Assembly: GCA_025362325.1 (NCBI GenBank) | Contig: JANYGO010000208.1 | Coordinates: 1-64,000, forward strand | Direction: 5' to 3' | Length of the DNA: 64,000 nt | From: Cyanobacteriota bacterium | GTDB taxonomy: Bacteria; Cyanobacteriota; Cyanobacteriia; Cyanobacteriales; Microcoleaceae | Translations under genes and position numbers: made by a program | Notes under the pieces: model-generated | What the model saw: only the letters and a program-made list of their open reading frames with translations | The model's database searches: none | What the model was told of the DNA's origin: nothing | In this document: positions 44,900-54,774 of the stretch, piece after piece | Position numbering within the stretch: position 1 is the stretch's first letter | How the letters are laid out: every line of letters begins with the position of its first letter

Positions 44900-45841
44900 A
44901 TGAAAAATTTGAATTGCTGGAACAAACCCGCTGCATTGCTGGGCGCTTTCGCGATCGTAGCCGGAAGTTTGCAGGCTCAGGCGATCGGTGTTACCACCCT
45001 ACCAACATCCACTACCAGTCAGGATGCTGAAAATATTTCCTTTGAAGACAGCGCCACCTTTCAAATAGCCCAAGGTGACAACGCTTGCCGCAAAGTCACT
45101 CCCAAAGAAGGTTTGACCGTTCGCCAGAACCCTGACCCCAAATCGCCTAGAGTTGGCGGTGTAGCAATGAATGCTCAGATAACGCTGTCCCCCGGCGCTA
45201 CTTCAGTTAAAGCCTCCGACGGTCGCCTCTGGATTCAAATTACCGCTCCCGTAAAAGGGTATGTGGCTAGCGGATATCCCAACGACGAAAGTAATTTGGG
45301 TTCGTGCACAATTAGTCAAGCTCCTTCCCCAAGTCCTGCACCAGCACCAGCACCAGCACCAGCACCGGCACCAGCACCAGCACCAACGCCCCGTCCAAGT
45401 CCTGCACCGACACCGGCACCAACGCCCCGTCCAAGTCCTGCACCTGCACCGGCACCAACGCCCCGTCCAAGTCCTGCACCTGCACCGGCACCTGCACCGA
45501 CACCGGCACCAACACCAGCACCTGCACCTGCACCTGCACCAGCGCCAGCCCCAGCCCCAGCCCCAGCACCAGCACCAGCACCAGCACCAGCGCCAGCAAC
45601 GGGCCCTGTAAGCCTGTGCCGTCAAGTAGAACCTCGCGTAGCGCCGAAGGGTCTAGCTATCCGCACAGAGCCTTCAAAGACTGCTGCGGTTAAAGGTGGC
45701 GTACCGGCTAACGGTCAAGTAACGCTTGTGCCGAATTTCCAGTTAGTGAAAGATAAAAATGGAGAAAATCGCAATTGGGTTGAAATTTCAGCCCCTGTGC
45801 CCGGATTCGTCTCGGCTGGAAATTTGATCATGTGCAAATAG
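44900..45841 (+). CDS. Secreted protein with two SH3-like domains and a Pro-Ala linker
   Basis: A 313-aa protein with signal peptide ('ALLGAFAIVAGSLQAQA'), an SH3b-like domain (about 60-135, 'GLTVRQNPDPKSPRVGGV'), a ~95-residue (Pro-Ala)n linker with 'TPRPSPAP' interruptions, and a second SH3b-like domain (about 240-313, 'GLAIRTEPSKTAAVKGGV'). Each domain has paired cysteines. Such domains bind peptidoglycan or other cell-wall ligands; the linker works as an extended spacer. AGGAG lies eight bases before the ATG. The linker DNA (45325-45600) is a CCAGCA-type microsatellite likely to vary in length. Confidence 0.85.
   Translation: MKNLNCWNKPAALLGAFAIVAGSLQAQAIGVTTLPTSTTSQDAENISFEDSATFQIAQGDNACRKVTPKEGLTVRQNPDPKSPRVGGVAMNAQITLSPGATSVKASDGRLWIQITAPVKGYVASGYPNDESNLGSCTISQAPSPSPAPAPAPAPAPAPAPAPTPRPSPAPTPAPTPRPSPAPAPAPTPRPSPAPAPAPAPTPAPTPAPAPAPAPAPAPAPAPAPAPAPAPAPATGPVSLCRQVEPRVAPKGLAIRTEPSKTAAVKGGVPANGQVTLVPNFQLVKDKNGENRNWVEISAPVPGFVSAGNLIMCK
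45325..45600. repeat. Pro-Ala microsatellite within the SH3 protein gene
   Basis: Degenerate CCAGCA/CCTGCA/CCGGCA hexamers repeat about 40 times, interrupted by three near-identical CAACGCCCCGTCCAAGTCCT units. The composition leaves other frames open on both strands, which accounts for spurious overlapping frames. Confidence 0.9.
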
Positions 45842-45860
45842 ACTTCTGAGTTATTTCGGT

Positions 45861-45936
45861 TTGTAGTGAGGACTTCAGTCCTCTCAATCGGCTTTTACTT
45901 TTAGTCAACAAGGACTAAAGTCCTTACTACAAACCA
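45861..45936. repeat. GGTTTGTAGTGAGGACT inverted repeat copy
   Basis: GGTTTGTAGTGAGGACTTCAGTCC and GGACTAAAGTCCTTACTACAAACC face each other over about 28 bases right after the SH3 gene. It is a member of the family at 39239. A hairpin here may end the SH3 transcript. Confidence 0.8.
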
Positions 45937-46064
45937 ATTCATTATCGGCAATTCATCCCATGTGATATCGTGCAGGCGATCGCGATTATTCAGAAACCAT
46001 CAAACTTTTGTGGTGCGGGTTTCTCGGCGCTGATGGTTAATAAGTAAAAAGCCGATCAACCTTT

Positions 46065-46493
46065 TTACCTACAGCGGCCGGCCGCCCAATTTTGATGTCC
46101 GCGATTTGGCTGACACTTCGATTGTCTGCCAATCCACAGAATTTCCCACTTATTTTGCCTAAATACAAGCTCGATGCGATGCTGCATGGCGGCAACAGAA
46201 TCGTCAGCTAAACCGACGACAGTATGCACGATTACTGCGGTTTCTCGCGTGGGATATTCCACCGAAATTCCATCGCTTTTTCTGCCTTCAGATTCTTGGT
46301 CGCGGCTAAAGAGTTTTGATGCGATATCTTTGGGGTTGGAGACTGTAATTTTGCGATCGCCCAAGAACTGTTTGACGTTAATTGATTCGTAGTTCGCTCG
46401 AGTTGCGGGCTGTGCCATTGCTGCGATCGGAAGTTGGATGCAGGCGAAAACAGCTAGGAAAAAGATCGATTCCTTGACAATTGATTTGTTCAT
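46065..46493 (-). CDS. Small secreted protein of unknown function
   Basis: A 142-aa protein with a signal peptide ('ESIFFLAVFACIQLPIAAMA') and a mature part predicted to mix helices and strands. Near its C-terminus 'VFRQNKWEILWIGRQSKC' looks like the strand-turn-strand end of NTF2-like or similar periplasmic domains, but I cannot assign it. Its ATG overlaps the GST stop by four bases (46490-46493), so the two are translationally coupled. Confidence 0.68.
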   Translation of the reverse strand: MNKSIVKESIFFLAVFACIQLPIAAMAQPATRANYESINVKQFLGDRKITVSNPKDIASKLFSRDQESEGRKSDGISVEYPTRETAVIVHTVVGLADDSVAAMQHRIELVFRQNKWEILWIGRQSKCQPNRGHQNWAAGRCR

Positions 46494-47152
46494 TTGGCTT
46501 CAATTTGTGCCAGAAAATTTTGTCTCCGAGAGAAGAAAGCTGCCAAATCTGCCTGGGTGAATTGAGTTTGCTGGAATGAGGGACGTGACATTAGTCTATC
46601 GCACCAAGCTTGAATTTTAGGATATCCGTCTATGGAGACATCAACCCAAGATAGCAAAGGCACGATCGTACCGGCAACGCAATCGGCATATGTTAAAGTG
46701 TTGCTACCGAAAAAAGGGCGATCGTCCAACAAATCTTCAAAGAATGTCAGTACAGAATCGACTTTTTCCTTAGCCTTTTCTATTGCTTGAGGTTCAGGAA
46801 TTCCCCAGCCCATTCTTTCACTACTGAGAGGGTAAAGTGCCGGCCCAAGTTCGTTAACCGTGACCAATTGTACCATCCTCACAACTGCCAAATCTTTCTG
46901 ATCTTTCGGCAGCATTGCCGGTTCAGGATACTTCGCTTCTAGATAGTCAAGAATTGCCAGAGACTCGACAACAGTGAAGTCACCATCGACCAAAACAGGG
47001 ACGCGATGAAAAGGATTCATGGCCACAAATTCAGGCTGCAAGTGGTCGCCGTCCAAGTGGATTTCTACTAATTCAAAGTCGAGGTTTTTTTCTAAGAGGG
47101 CGACCCACACGCGGCTGGAGTTGGTGGAAATGGGAGTATGGTAAAGTTTCAT
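46490..47152 (-). CDS. Glutathione S-transferase
   Basis: A 220-aa GST: thioredoxin-like N-terminal domain with the Ser/Thr-type active site near 'HTPISTNSSRVW', the cis-Pro of 'HRVPVLVDG' and the 'ESLAI' glutathione-binding loop, then an all-helical C-terminal domain with 'TYADC' N-capping box. It conjugates glutathione to electrophiles or works in peroxide/chlorinated compound metabolism; the class (theta/phi-like) is not certain. It is the first gene of a two-gene unit with the small secreted protein. Confidence 0.88.
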   Translation of the reverse strand: MKLYHTPISTNSSRVWVALLEKNLDFELVEIHLDGDHLQPEFVAMNPFHRVPVLVDGDFTVVESLAILDYLEAKYPEPAMLPKDQKDLAVVRMVQLVTVNELGPALYPLSSERMGWGIPEPQAIEKAKEKVDSVLTFFEDLLDDRPFFGSNTLTYADCVAGTIVPLLSWVDVSIDGYPKIQAWCDRLMSRPSFQQTQFTQADLAAFFSRRQNFLAQIEAK

Positions 47153-47336
47153 AACGGTAAAATCTCCGATGGTGAGTCAACGTAACCCTTTCATTTTGTC
47201 CCAGTTAAAACTATAGCTTAGAAGTGAGATCAACACCTTTAAAATTTCACAAACAACAATTCAATTTTTGTGGAATCCGATTTTATCGCCTGTCGCAATC
47301 AGCAATCGCTGAAACTTGAATTCCCTAAGTAAAATT

Positions 47337-48113
47337 TCAAACTAGCAGTTCCATTGAAATATTTTTCTCCGTGTATACAATTCCCTTGGGCAGAAGCGTA
47401 CAAAATCCATTTTCATAATGTATGAGTTCTTCACCATCTAACTTAGACAGAATGTTTTTCTTAAATAAGGATGAATTTGAATACTTTGTCCATTCTATTA
47501 GTTTTGTATCTCTCACCTTTTCAGGATTTTTGTAGTACAAGATAGCCAGCGTTTTGCTTCGAGTATCTAACTTCGTATTTTGCACACGAACAAAGCTGTT
47601 AATGTCAGCTATGATTGGTAGACGGACTTCATTAATGGTGGCCGCAATTTTTTTTGCACTATCTATAGAACAACTATAATAAATACGAATAATTTCCGTC
47701 AAAATCCAGTCGGCATTTTGAGAGATAAACAAAGAATCAGAGTAATTAGGACTAACATCACCTCCAACATGAGCAACATCCCTACGATTGCGTACATCAA
47801 GCATAATTCTTGCAAGACGAGGAATAAAAAACCGCATAGACTCATGCAATAAAGCATTCGCCTCAACACGCCTTATAATATTATCACTATTTAAAGGTGT
47901 TCCAAACGGTGTATAATAGGGTGGATTGTCCAAAGACTGTATAAGGCGCAGCACGCACTCAGCAAACCGTCCACCATTAAGTTCACTAGGTCGAAACTTG
48001 CGAAGGGCCAAATGCTGCTTAATGTCTTGATACTCATCAAGAAGGTGTGTCACAATTTCGTTCGGCAGCGGTGGTGACAACGCTGCAATGACTTGATTTT
48101 TAGCTATACTCAT
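47337..48113 (-). CDS. HEPN-like putative ribonuclease, candidate defence effector
   Basis: The 258-aa protein has no known domain name that I can assign safely. Residues 85-140 read as a helical region with 'RNRRDVAHVGGD' (108-119): Arg108-Asn109-x5-His115 is the R-x6-H form of the HEPN ribonuclease motif, followed by the 'GGDV' turn. Upstream 'NGGRFAECVLRLI' (about 47-59) is a helical block often found next to it in proteins of this kind. It starts two bases after the stop of the winged-helix gene. The three-gene island lacks HIP1 sites. A role as RNA-cleaving effector is inference from the motif and context. Confidence 0.6.
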   Translation of the reverse strand: MSIAKNQVIAALSPPLPNEIVTHLLDEYQDIKQHLALRKFRPSELNGGRFAECVLRLIQSLDNPPYYTPFGTPLNSDNIIRRVEANALLHESMRFFIPRLARIMLDVRNRRDVAHVGGDVSPNYSDSLFISQNADWILTEIIRIYYSCSIDSAKKIAATINEVRLPIIADINSFVRVQNTKLDTRSKTLAILYYKNPEKVRDTKLIEWTKYSNSSLFKKNILSKLDGEELIHYENGFCTLLPKGIVYTEKNISMELLV

Positions 48114-48115
48114 CG

Positions 48116-48952
48116 CTAGTTACCTGTTTCGTCTTCTGTTTCATTACCTAATTCAAGGGGCTTGCCATCTACCCAACTTTCAACTTTTCGCTCTCCTTCT
48201 GGCGTGAGGAAGTATTGAGTCCCACTTGGTCGAAAATAGTTAGTATTTTTGGAGTTTGACATAGCTAGTTTAAATGCCTGTGATGTTATTGATATTGTCT
48301 CAAACTTTTCTTTAAAAAATAAGTATGCTTGACTCGAACTTACAGCTTTAGCCTTCTCCAATTTGTGAATAATAATCCACAAAGAAACCATCGCATAGTC
48401 GCGTGCCTTCTTAATATCACGTACTTTAAGTTCGCCCATGTTGACATCTTCGCTCGCCCATTCCTTCACTTTATTCTTATCGTCATTGCTAAGTCGTGGT
48501 CTTTTCGTGCCTGAACTCGTGTTTCGTTCCCAATACTTATAGCCATCAACGTTATCATCTTTCATCATGACGATAATGCGCTTAACCTCTTTGTCTCCAT
48601 CATGGTTTAGTTTGTAGCCACTTTCTATCTCATTTAAACACTTCCGCGTATGTTCATCTACATACTTGGTGAAGTTGGTGGGGTCAAGAACGCTTGCCTT
48701 TTTAGCAGCCGTCTTAAAGTGATCTTTCGACGGAACAGGCTTCCTAAAATAGCGATAGTAAGCATCGGCATAGAGCAGAATAAAATGTCTTTGTTGGTCA
48801 GCCCATGCATTACCTTTGAAGTCTTTTACTGTAGCTATCAGAAACTCGCCATCCACTTCAAAGTAAGGTGATTGCTCGTCATTTCCAGTTTGAGTATCCT
48901 CAACCTCATCAGCATTTGCTGGTAGTTGCGGAAGCTCTTTGCTTTCAGTCAA
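48116..48952 (-). CDS. Unknown protein with winged-helix-like C-terminus
   Basis: A 278-aa hydrophilic protein, middle gene of a tightly packed trio. The TTG at 48950-48952 overlaps the end of the zinc-ribbon gene by eight bases, which suggests coupled translation; no internal ATG near the N-terminus fits better. The N-terminal ~35 residues are acidic and disordered. The C-terminus (about 205-265) ends in 'YFLTPEGERKVESWV', a pattern typical of the wing of winged-helix DNA-binding or protein-interaction domains. The middle is Lys/Glu-rich and unrecognised. It could be a sensor or antitoxin for the HEPN-like partner encoded next. Confidence 0.6.
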   Translation of the reverse strand: MTESKELPQLPANADEVEDTQTGNDEQSPYFEVDGEFLIATVKDFKGNAWADQQRHFILLYADAYYRYFRKPVPSKDHFKTAAKKASVLDPTNFTKYVDEHTRKCLNEIESGYKLNHDGDKEVKRIIVMMKDDNVDGYKYWERNTSSGTKRPRLSNDDKNKVKEWASEDVNMGELKVRDIKKARDYAMVSLWIIIHKLEKAKAVSSSQAYLFFKEKFETISITSQAFKLAMSNSKNTNYFRPSGTQYFLTPEGERKVESWVDGKPLELGNETEDETGN

Positions 48953-49340
48953 TAGTATATACCGTTTTTCGTGCAGGAATAGTAGAACTTTTTTGGCTCG
49001 GTGCGTCGTACAATTTCTGCAATGGTCGTGGCATCATTTCTGCTCCAATAAATGGAGCGAGTTCACTCACAGCATGATCTGTTACACTCAATTCGATATG
49101 TTCTTCATAGTTTTTACCATTTTGCTTGACATCACGAACATACTTATTTAGTTGTTTTGAAGACTCCTTAGTTGTCACAGCAATGGCCTGACCACAGCCA
49201 AAGCATTTTCCTTTACCTGCAATCAACATTTTGTTACAATTAGGGTCAATACACTTTATCTGCAGTTCGCAAGCAATACAAAAGTTGTATTCTGAGGATG
49301 TTCCTGCACTACAATAAGGACAAGTAACTGTAGATGACAT
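48945..49340 (-). CDS. Double zinc-ribbon protein
   Basis: A 131-aa protein with eight cysteines in two zinc ribbons: C7-x2-C10-x10-C21-x2-C24 and C30-x4-C35-x10-C46-x2-C49. The remaining ~80 residues ('SVTDHAVSELAPFIG') have no assignable domain. It is the first gene of the trio, with an AT-rich 200-base region upstream and a stop inside the next gene's start. Zinc ribbons in such settings often mediate nucleic-acid or protein contacts; the exact role is unknown. Confidence 0.65.
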   Translation of the reverse strand: MSSTVTCPYCSAGTSSEYNFCIACELQIKCIDPNCNKMLIAGKGKCFGCGQAIAVTTKESSKQLNKYVRDVKQNGKNYEEHIELSVTDHAVSELAPFIGAEMMPRPLQKLYDAPSQKSSTIPARKTVYTID

Positions 49341-49462
49341 AAGCTATTTTTTTTTTACTTGTATTACACTGTAGCATATTTTTATTTTCGATACAATATC
49401 AAATATAAATTTAATTAATTTGAAATTTTCAATTTAAGTTTTTTATTAGGTAAATTGACAAT

Positions 49463-49489
49463 AAAAAATTAGGAGCAACTATTGCTCCT
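49463..49489 (-). terminator. Intrinsic terminator of groES-groEL
   Basis: On the minus strand AGGAGCAA-TAG-TTGCTCCT (8-bp stem, 3-base loop) is followed by AATTTTTTATT, a proper T-run. It lies 65 bases after the groEL stop. A second, GC-rich stem (GGGGCGGGC/GCCCGCCCC, 49516-49539) lies between them without a T-run. Confidence 0.8.
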
Positions 49490-49553
49490 GTAGAATTAGG
49501 GAATTACCGTTTGAGGGGGCGGGCCCTAAAGCCCGCCCCATCAATCAATCGAC

Positions 49554-51257
<1,704 letters not shown>

Positions 51258-51281
51258 TCATTAGTTTTTTTGCGTTACTCG

Positions 51282-51330
51282 CTTTAAACTAATGACTGAT
51301 GACTAATGACTAATGACTAATGATTAATTA
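51282..51330. repeat. CTAATGA heptamers between groES and groEL
   Basis: AACTAATGACTGATGACTAATGACTAATGACTAATGATTAATTA contains five variants of the heptamer ACTAATG and ends in the stop region of groES. Related ATTAGTC heptamers occur at 54607. Confidence 0.75.
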
Positions 51331-51639
51331 GTTAACGATCGCCAAAATATCTTTTTCGGCAAGCAAGACGTATTCGTCGGTGCCGAGTTTGATGTCGGTG
51401 CCGGCGTACTTCGAGTAGAGAACTTTGTCGCCGACTTTGACTTCCATTTCCACGCGCTGACCATCGTCATTACGCTTGCCGGGGCCTACAGCCGCGACTT
51501 CGCCTACTTGGGGCTTTTCCTTAGCTGTGTCGGGGAGAAGGATGCCGCCGGCGGTTTTTTCTTCGCTAGCGCTTACTTTTACGAACACGCGCTCGCCTAA
51601 TGGTTTAACGGTAGAAACACTCAGTGATACTGCTGCCAT
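51328..51639 (-). CDS. groES: Co-chaperonin GroES (Hsp10)
   Basis: A 103-aa beta-barrel cap protein. The mobile loop that contacts GroEL ('[12 protein letters not shown]') and '[12 protein letters not shown]' with the closing '[14 protein letters not shown]' are standard. It is the first gene of the groESL pair and stands directly behind the CIRCE operator at 51726. Confidence 0.98.
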   Translation of the reverse strand: MAAVSLSVSTVKPLGERVFVKVSASEEKTAGGILLPDTAKEKPQVGEVAAVGPGKRNDDGQRVEMEVKVGDKVLYSKYAGTDIKLGTDEYVLLAEKDILAIVN

Positions 51640-51725
51640 AAATAAATCTCCAGATTACAGTTCCTAGTCATTGGGCTGTCAGTGGTCGCTATCAAAGCAA
51701 CAGCCGACTGCTTACAACTGACATA

Positions 51726-51752
51726 TTAGCACTCTCGACTCCTGAGTGCTAA
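51726..51752. promoter_or_regulatory. CIRCE operator (HrcA binding site)
   Basis: TTAGCACTC-TCGACTCCT-GAGTGCTAA is a perfect match to the CIRCE consensus (9-bp arms around 9 bases). It lies 87 bases before the groES start, so HrcA should repress groESL until heat shock. The flanking 51640-51902 gap also carries the promoter of the 2Fe-2S gene on the other strand. Confidence 0.95.
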
Positions 51753-51902
51753 TTTAGCTTCCTTCAGGGGCGATCGCAACTTACCTGTCTGTACGGGTTC
51801 CCGAACCGAGAATGACTGGAAGGGGCTCAAAGGGGGACAGGGAGAGGGGGAGAGTCGGAGAGTGGTGATGACTTTCGATCGCTAATTAATTACTGTTGAC
51901 GA

Positions 51903-52340
51903 ATGAATACAATGTCTGAACAGAACAACGATGAATCTTGCAGCCAAGGCTTGAGAGCTTGCGTCGCCAGCCTGGGAATCGATCGAATCGATCGACATAT
52001 TTTTATCTGCGCCGACCAAACCGTACCCAAGTGTTGCGATCGAGAAACCAGTCTGGTGGCTTGGAATTACTTAAAAAAACGCTTGCAAGAATTGGGGTTG
52101 GACAAGCCAAAAGCCGATCGGCCCAGCTGCGTTTTTCGGACGAAAGCCAACTGCCTGCGAGTGTGCGCGTCTGGCCCGATTATGGTAGTCTATCCTGACG
52201 GAGTGTGGTACCGCGACGTTACGCCCCCCGTCATTGAGAGAATTATTCAGGAACATCTCATCGGCTCCAAGGTGGTTGAAGAATACGCTTTTTTAACTCA
52301 TCCTTTGCCGCAGCCAGCCAGCGGGGAACCAGATATTTAA
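51903..52340 (+). CDS. Thioredoxin-like 2Fe-2S ferredoxin
   Basis: A 145-aa protein of the thioredoxin-like [2Fe-2S] ferredoxin family. Candidate cluster ligands are Cys in '[12 protein letters not shown]' and in '[11 protein letters not shown]', the C-x11-12-C ... C-x3-C pattern of this group; '[15 protein letters not shown]' is the typical following strand. In cyanobacteria such proteins are electron carriers or regulators with unclear partners. The second ATG (51909) is an equally possible start. Confidence 0.88.
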   Translation: MNTMSEQNNDESCSQGLRACVASLGIDRIDRHIFICADQTVPKCCDRETSLVAWNYLKKRLQELGLDKPKADRPSCVFRTKANCLRVCASGPIMVVYPDGVWYRDVTPPVIERIIQEHLIGSKVVEEYAFLTHPLPQPASGEPDI

Positions 52341-53049
52341 CTGCTGTGCTGTCAAAAAGTACAGCGCGATAAGTAAGGTGTTAAGTTTAATGGTGTGAAT
52401 TTGAAGGCGCGGCTGCACCTGGGTGGCGATCGAACAACTGTAGTTTCTGGCTGGTCTATGGTAGTACGGATGGTGGCTGTGGTTTTTTGAGGAGGTGCAT
52501 TTGTGAAGTTCGAGCGATCGTGCGGCAACATTTTTGCCAAAAGTTTCTCAGTAGCGGACATCAAGTAGTTTGCCAAACTACACTATAAGTAGTTAAATAC
52601 GTAAGTAGGGAGTCTTTAAATTTTTCTATATCAAAAGTACCAATTAAAACCGGGGCATCAACCTGCAATTGAACATGTCCAGATTAAATATCTCACACCT
52701 GGCCCTCCGAGCGGGTGTCTCCCACAAGTCAAAGGCTGACAAAATCATCCATGACAAGTTACTCGGGAGTTAATTTTTGTTAACTTAAGCTCGATCGTCA
52801 GGATTAATTGGGCGATCGCTCGTCCATCGCAGGTTTTGACAAAAGTTCCTAGTGGCAAGGCATTTACCAACTTTCGTCCGATAGCTGCCAAAGGAAGCGG
52901 TAACACCCGCCCCGCTTTCCCCTCAGCGCCACAGCATCACTCGCTAACAGCCGTCCGCCATCAAGCGGGCGTTGGTACTAGCGGGGGACGCCCAAAACCA
53001 ACAAGAGTCAAAACAAGAAATTGTGCGGGGTAGTGTAGCGGGAACAAAC
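52341..53049. other. Long gap upstream of the Rre1-like regulator
   Basis: About 700 bases without a convincing gene. A 21-codon frame at 52503-52568 (GTG start) has a strong GAGGAGGTG seven bases upstream and is the only small ORF worth noting. GC-rich direct-repeat-like sequence (52850-53030) precedes the regulator start. An untranslated leader or small RNA is possible; no known RNA fold was recognised. Confidence 0.5.
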
Positions 53050-53694
53050 ATGAAGGACAATTCAGGAGACCAAAAACGGCTGATGCTGGTTGACGACGAC
53101 CCGAACTTAATCTTGCTAGTCAAAGATTACTTGGAGTTTCGGGGTTACAACGTCATTACAGCAGAAAACGGCAGACACGCTCTAGAAAAACTAGAACACG
53201 AAGTCCCCGACTTGATCATCTGCGATGTGATGATGCCGGAAATGGACGGGTACACTTTAGTCAAGCACATCAGAGAAGACCCGCGCACGAGCTGGATTCC
53301 GGTTCTTTTCTTGTCCGCCAAAGGTCAAAGTTCCGATCGAGTAAAAGGGTTGAGCACTGGGGCTGATGTTTATATAGTCAAGCCTTTTGAGCCCGAAGAA
53401 TTGGTAGCGCAAGTAGAATCTTCTCTGAAAGCAGCATCGCGCTTGATTCGCCACTCAAATCCAGGTATTGAGAGCGGCCCCAAAATTAAGGCGCGCCGCA
53501 ATGTCGAATTGACTCCCACTGAATTAAAGGTGGTACAGTTGCTAGCGCAGGGTATGGCAAACCGCCAGATCGCAGACGTGATGAATGTCAGCCAGCGGAC
53601 TATCGAGAGCCACGTCAGCAATATGCTGGGCAAAACAGGTCTGCACAACCGCACAGAGTTAGCTCGCTGGGCCCTTGAAAGCAAAAAAGCTTGA
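53050..53694 (+). CDS. NarL/LuxR-family response regulator, Rre1/Ycf29-like
   Basis: Starting at the ATG at 53050, the 214-aa protein has a receiver domain ('LMLVDDDPNLILLV', Asp in 'LIICDVMMPEMDGYTL', Lys in 'YIVKPFEPEEL') and a C-terminal LuxR-type helix-turn-helix ('ANRQIADVMNVSQRTIESHV'). The sequence 'DPNLILLVKDYLEFRGY' and the HTH fit Ycf29/Rre1 of cyanobacteria, which binds heat-shock gene promoters including groESL. It lies 1.4 kb from the groES start but is convergent/independent in orientation. Its kinase (Hik2/Hik34 in Synechocystis) is not in the window. Confidence 0.88.
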   Translation: MKDNSGDQKRLMLVDDDPNLILLVKDYLEFRGYNVITAENGRHALEKLEHEVPDLIICDVMMPEMDGYTLVKHIREDPRTSWIPVLFLSAKGQSSDRVKGLSTGADVYIVKPFEPEELVAQVESSLKAASRLIRHSNPGIESGPKIKARRNVELTPTELKVVQLLAQGMANRQIADVMNVSQRTIESHVSNMLGKTGLHNRTELARWALESKKA

Positions 53695-54016
53695 TCTCGG
53701 GGGCCCTCTGCTTTGAAATCAGGAGGGCACTCTTGTACTGCAAGGCACTTGGGAAGGCATGGCGGCGGTAGTTTGAAGCCCCATTAACCTTGACACCGCA
53801 GCCGCATTGAGTTACTGGGCTTATGGTTGGTGAGGGCAATCGCGATAGACGAATGCCAGCAGCCTTAAAAGAACCCTCTGGCGGTAGAGCCGAAAATATG
53901 AAATACTGGGGGGATGGAGTTTTCTGAAGTCTAATCTATTGCCTCAGTTAGCTCCATGTTGCTAAAATGTGATATTTAGATTAACTTCTTTCTACAATTA
54001 TTAGGTCTAAGTTTCT
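53695..54016. other. Gap with weak terminator after the regulator gene
   Basis: A stem GCCCTC/GAGGGC (53703-53728, 14-base loop) follows the regulator stop closely but lacks a T-run. The rest is GC-moderate sequence without a gene; the last 80 bases are AT-rich and hold the labA-like promoter. Confidence 0.5.
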
Positions 54017-54538
54017 ATGACAAACTTAATGAACCGCCTTTCTATTTTTGTGGACGGGAATAATATGTTCTACGCTCAACAAAAGAACGGCTGGTTTTTT
54101 GATCCTCGCAGGGTGCTCGAATATTTCAAAACTTCGCAGCCGAATGTCATCTTGATCAATGCTTTCTGGTACACGGGTTTGAAAGATCCCCAAGATCAAA
54201 GGGGATTTCGAGATGCTTTGATCAGTCTGGGTTACACGGTTCGCACGAAAATTCTTAAGGAATATTACGATGATGCTTCGGGCAGATATTCTCAAAAGGC
54301 TAATCTAGACATCGAGATTGTGGTTGATATGTTTAATACGGTGGATCAGTACGACCAAGTTGTGCTGTTTAGCGGGGATGGGGATTTTGAGCGGGCTATT
54401 GAGCTGCTGCGATCGAAAAATACTCATATTACTGTGGTATCCACCGAAGGAATGATTGCTAGAGAATTGCGAAATGCTACAGATAGGTATATCGACCTAA
54501 ATGAAATTCGCGAACATATCGAGAAGATGGATTATTAG
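54017..54538 (+). CDS. LabA-like NYN-domain protein
   Basis: A 173-aa NYN/PIN-like nuclease-fold protein. The acidic residues are present in 'IFVDGNNMFYA', 'DIEIVVDMFN' and 'LFSGDGDFERAIELL', the metal-binding triad of the DUF88/LabA family. In Synechococcus, LabA tunes circadian output through RpaA; other members degrade RNA. Length is typical. The second ATG (M5) is an alternative start. Heptamer repeats follow directly. Confidence 0.88.
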   Translation: MTNLMNRLSIFVDGNNMFYAQQKNGWFFDPRRVLEYFKTSQPNVILINAFWYTGLKDPQDQRGFRDALISLGYTVRTKILKEYYDDASGRYSQKANLDIEIVVDMFNTVDQYDQVVLFSGDGDFERAIELLRSKNTHITVVSTEGMIARELRNATDRYIDLNEIREHIEKMDY

Positions 54539-54660
54539 TCAGTTGACAGTTGACCGCTCGACAGTTGACCGCTCGACAGTTGACAGGGAAGTAGTCCGAT
54601 TTCATTAATCATTAGTCATTAGTCATTAGTCATTAGTCAGCAGTCATTAGTCAGTAGTTA
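54538..54660. repeat. CAGTTGA and ATTAGTC heptamer arrays
   Basis: CAGTTGACAGTTGAC with CGCTCGACAGTTGAC variants (54538-54586) is followed by five to six ATTAGTC heptamers (54607-54655). They occupy the space between labA-like and leuA genes. The CGCTCGA variant is shared with 17424. Confidence 0.85.
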
Positions 54661-54774
54661 TGGGTTGTTAATTATTAATTATTCGTTATTGGCGCGAAAC
54701 ATGGGACTGGTGACTGGGGGCTAATTGCTCAGAACAGCGGACAAGTAAAAATCAGGAAAACACTTTTTAGAGCT

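Noticed and set aside
45203..45625. Long antisense and alternate-frame ORFs over the SH3 protein gene
   Set aside because: They arise from the hexamer microsatellite that leaves several frames open and give low-complexity Cys/Trp/Arg or His/Gln runs.
52836..53033. 65-codon plus-strand frame before the Rre1-like regulator
   Set aside because: Composition is low-complexity and basic, no ribosome site, and it overlaps the likely leader of the regulator.
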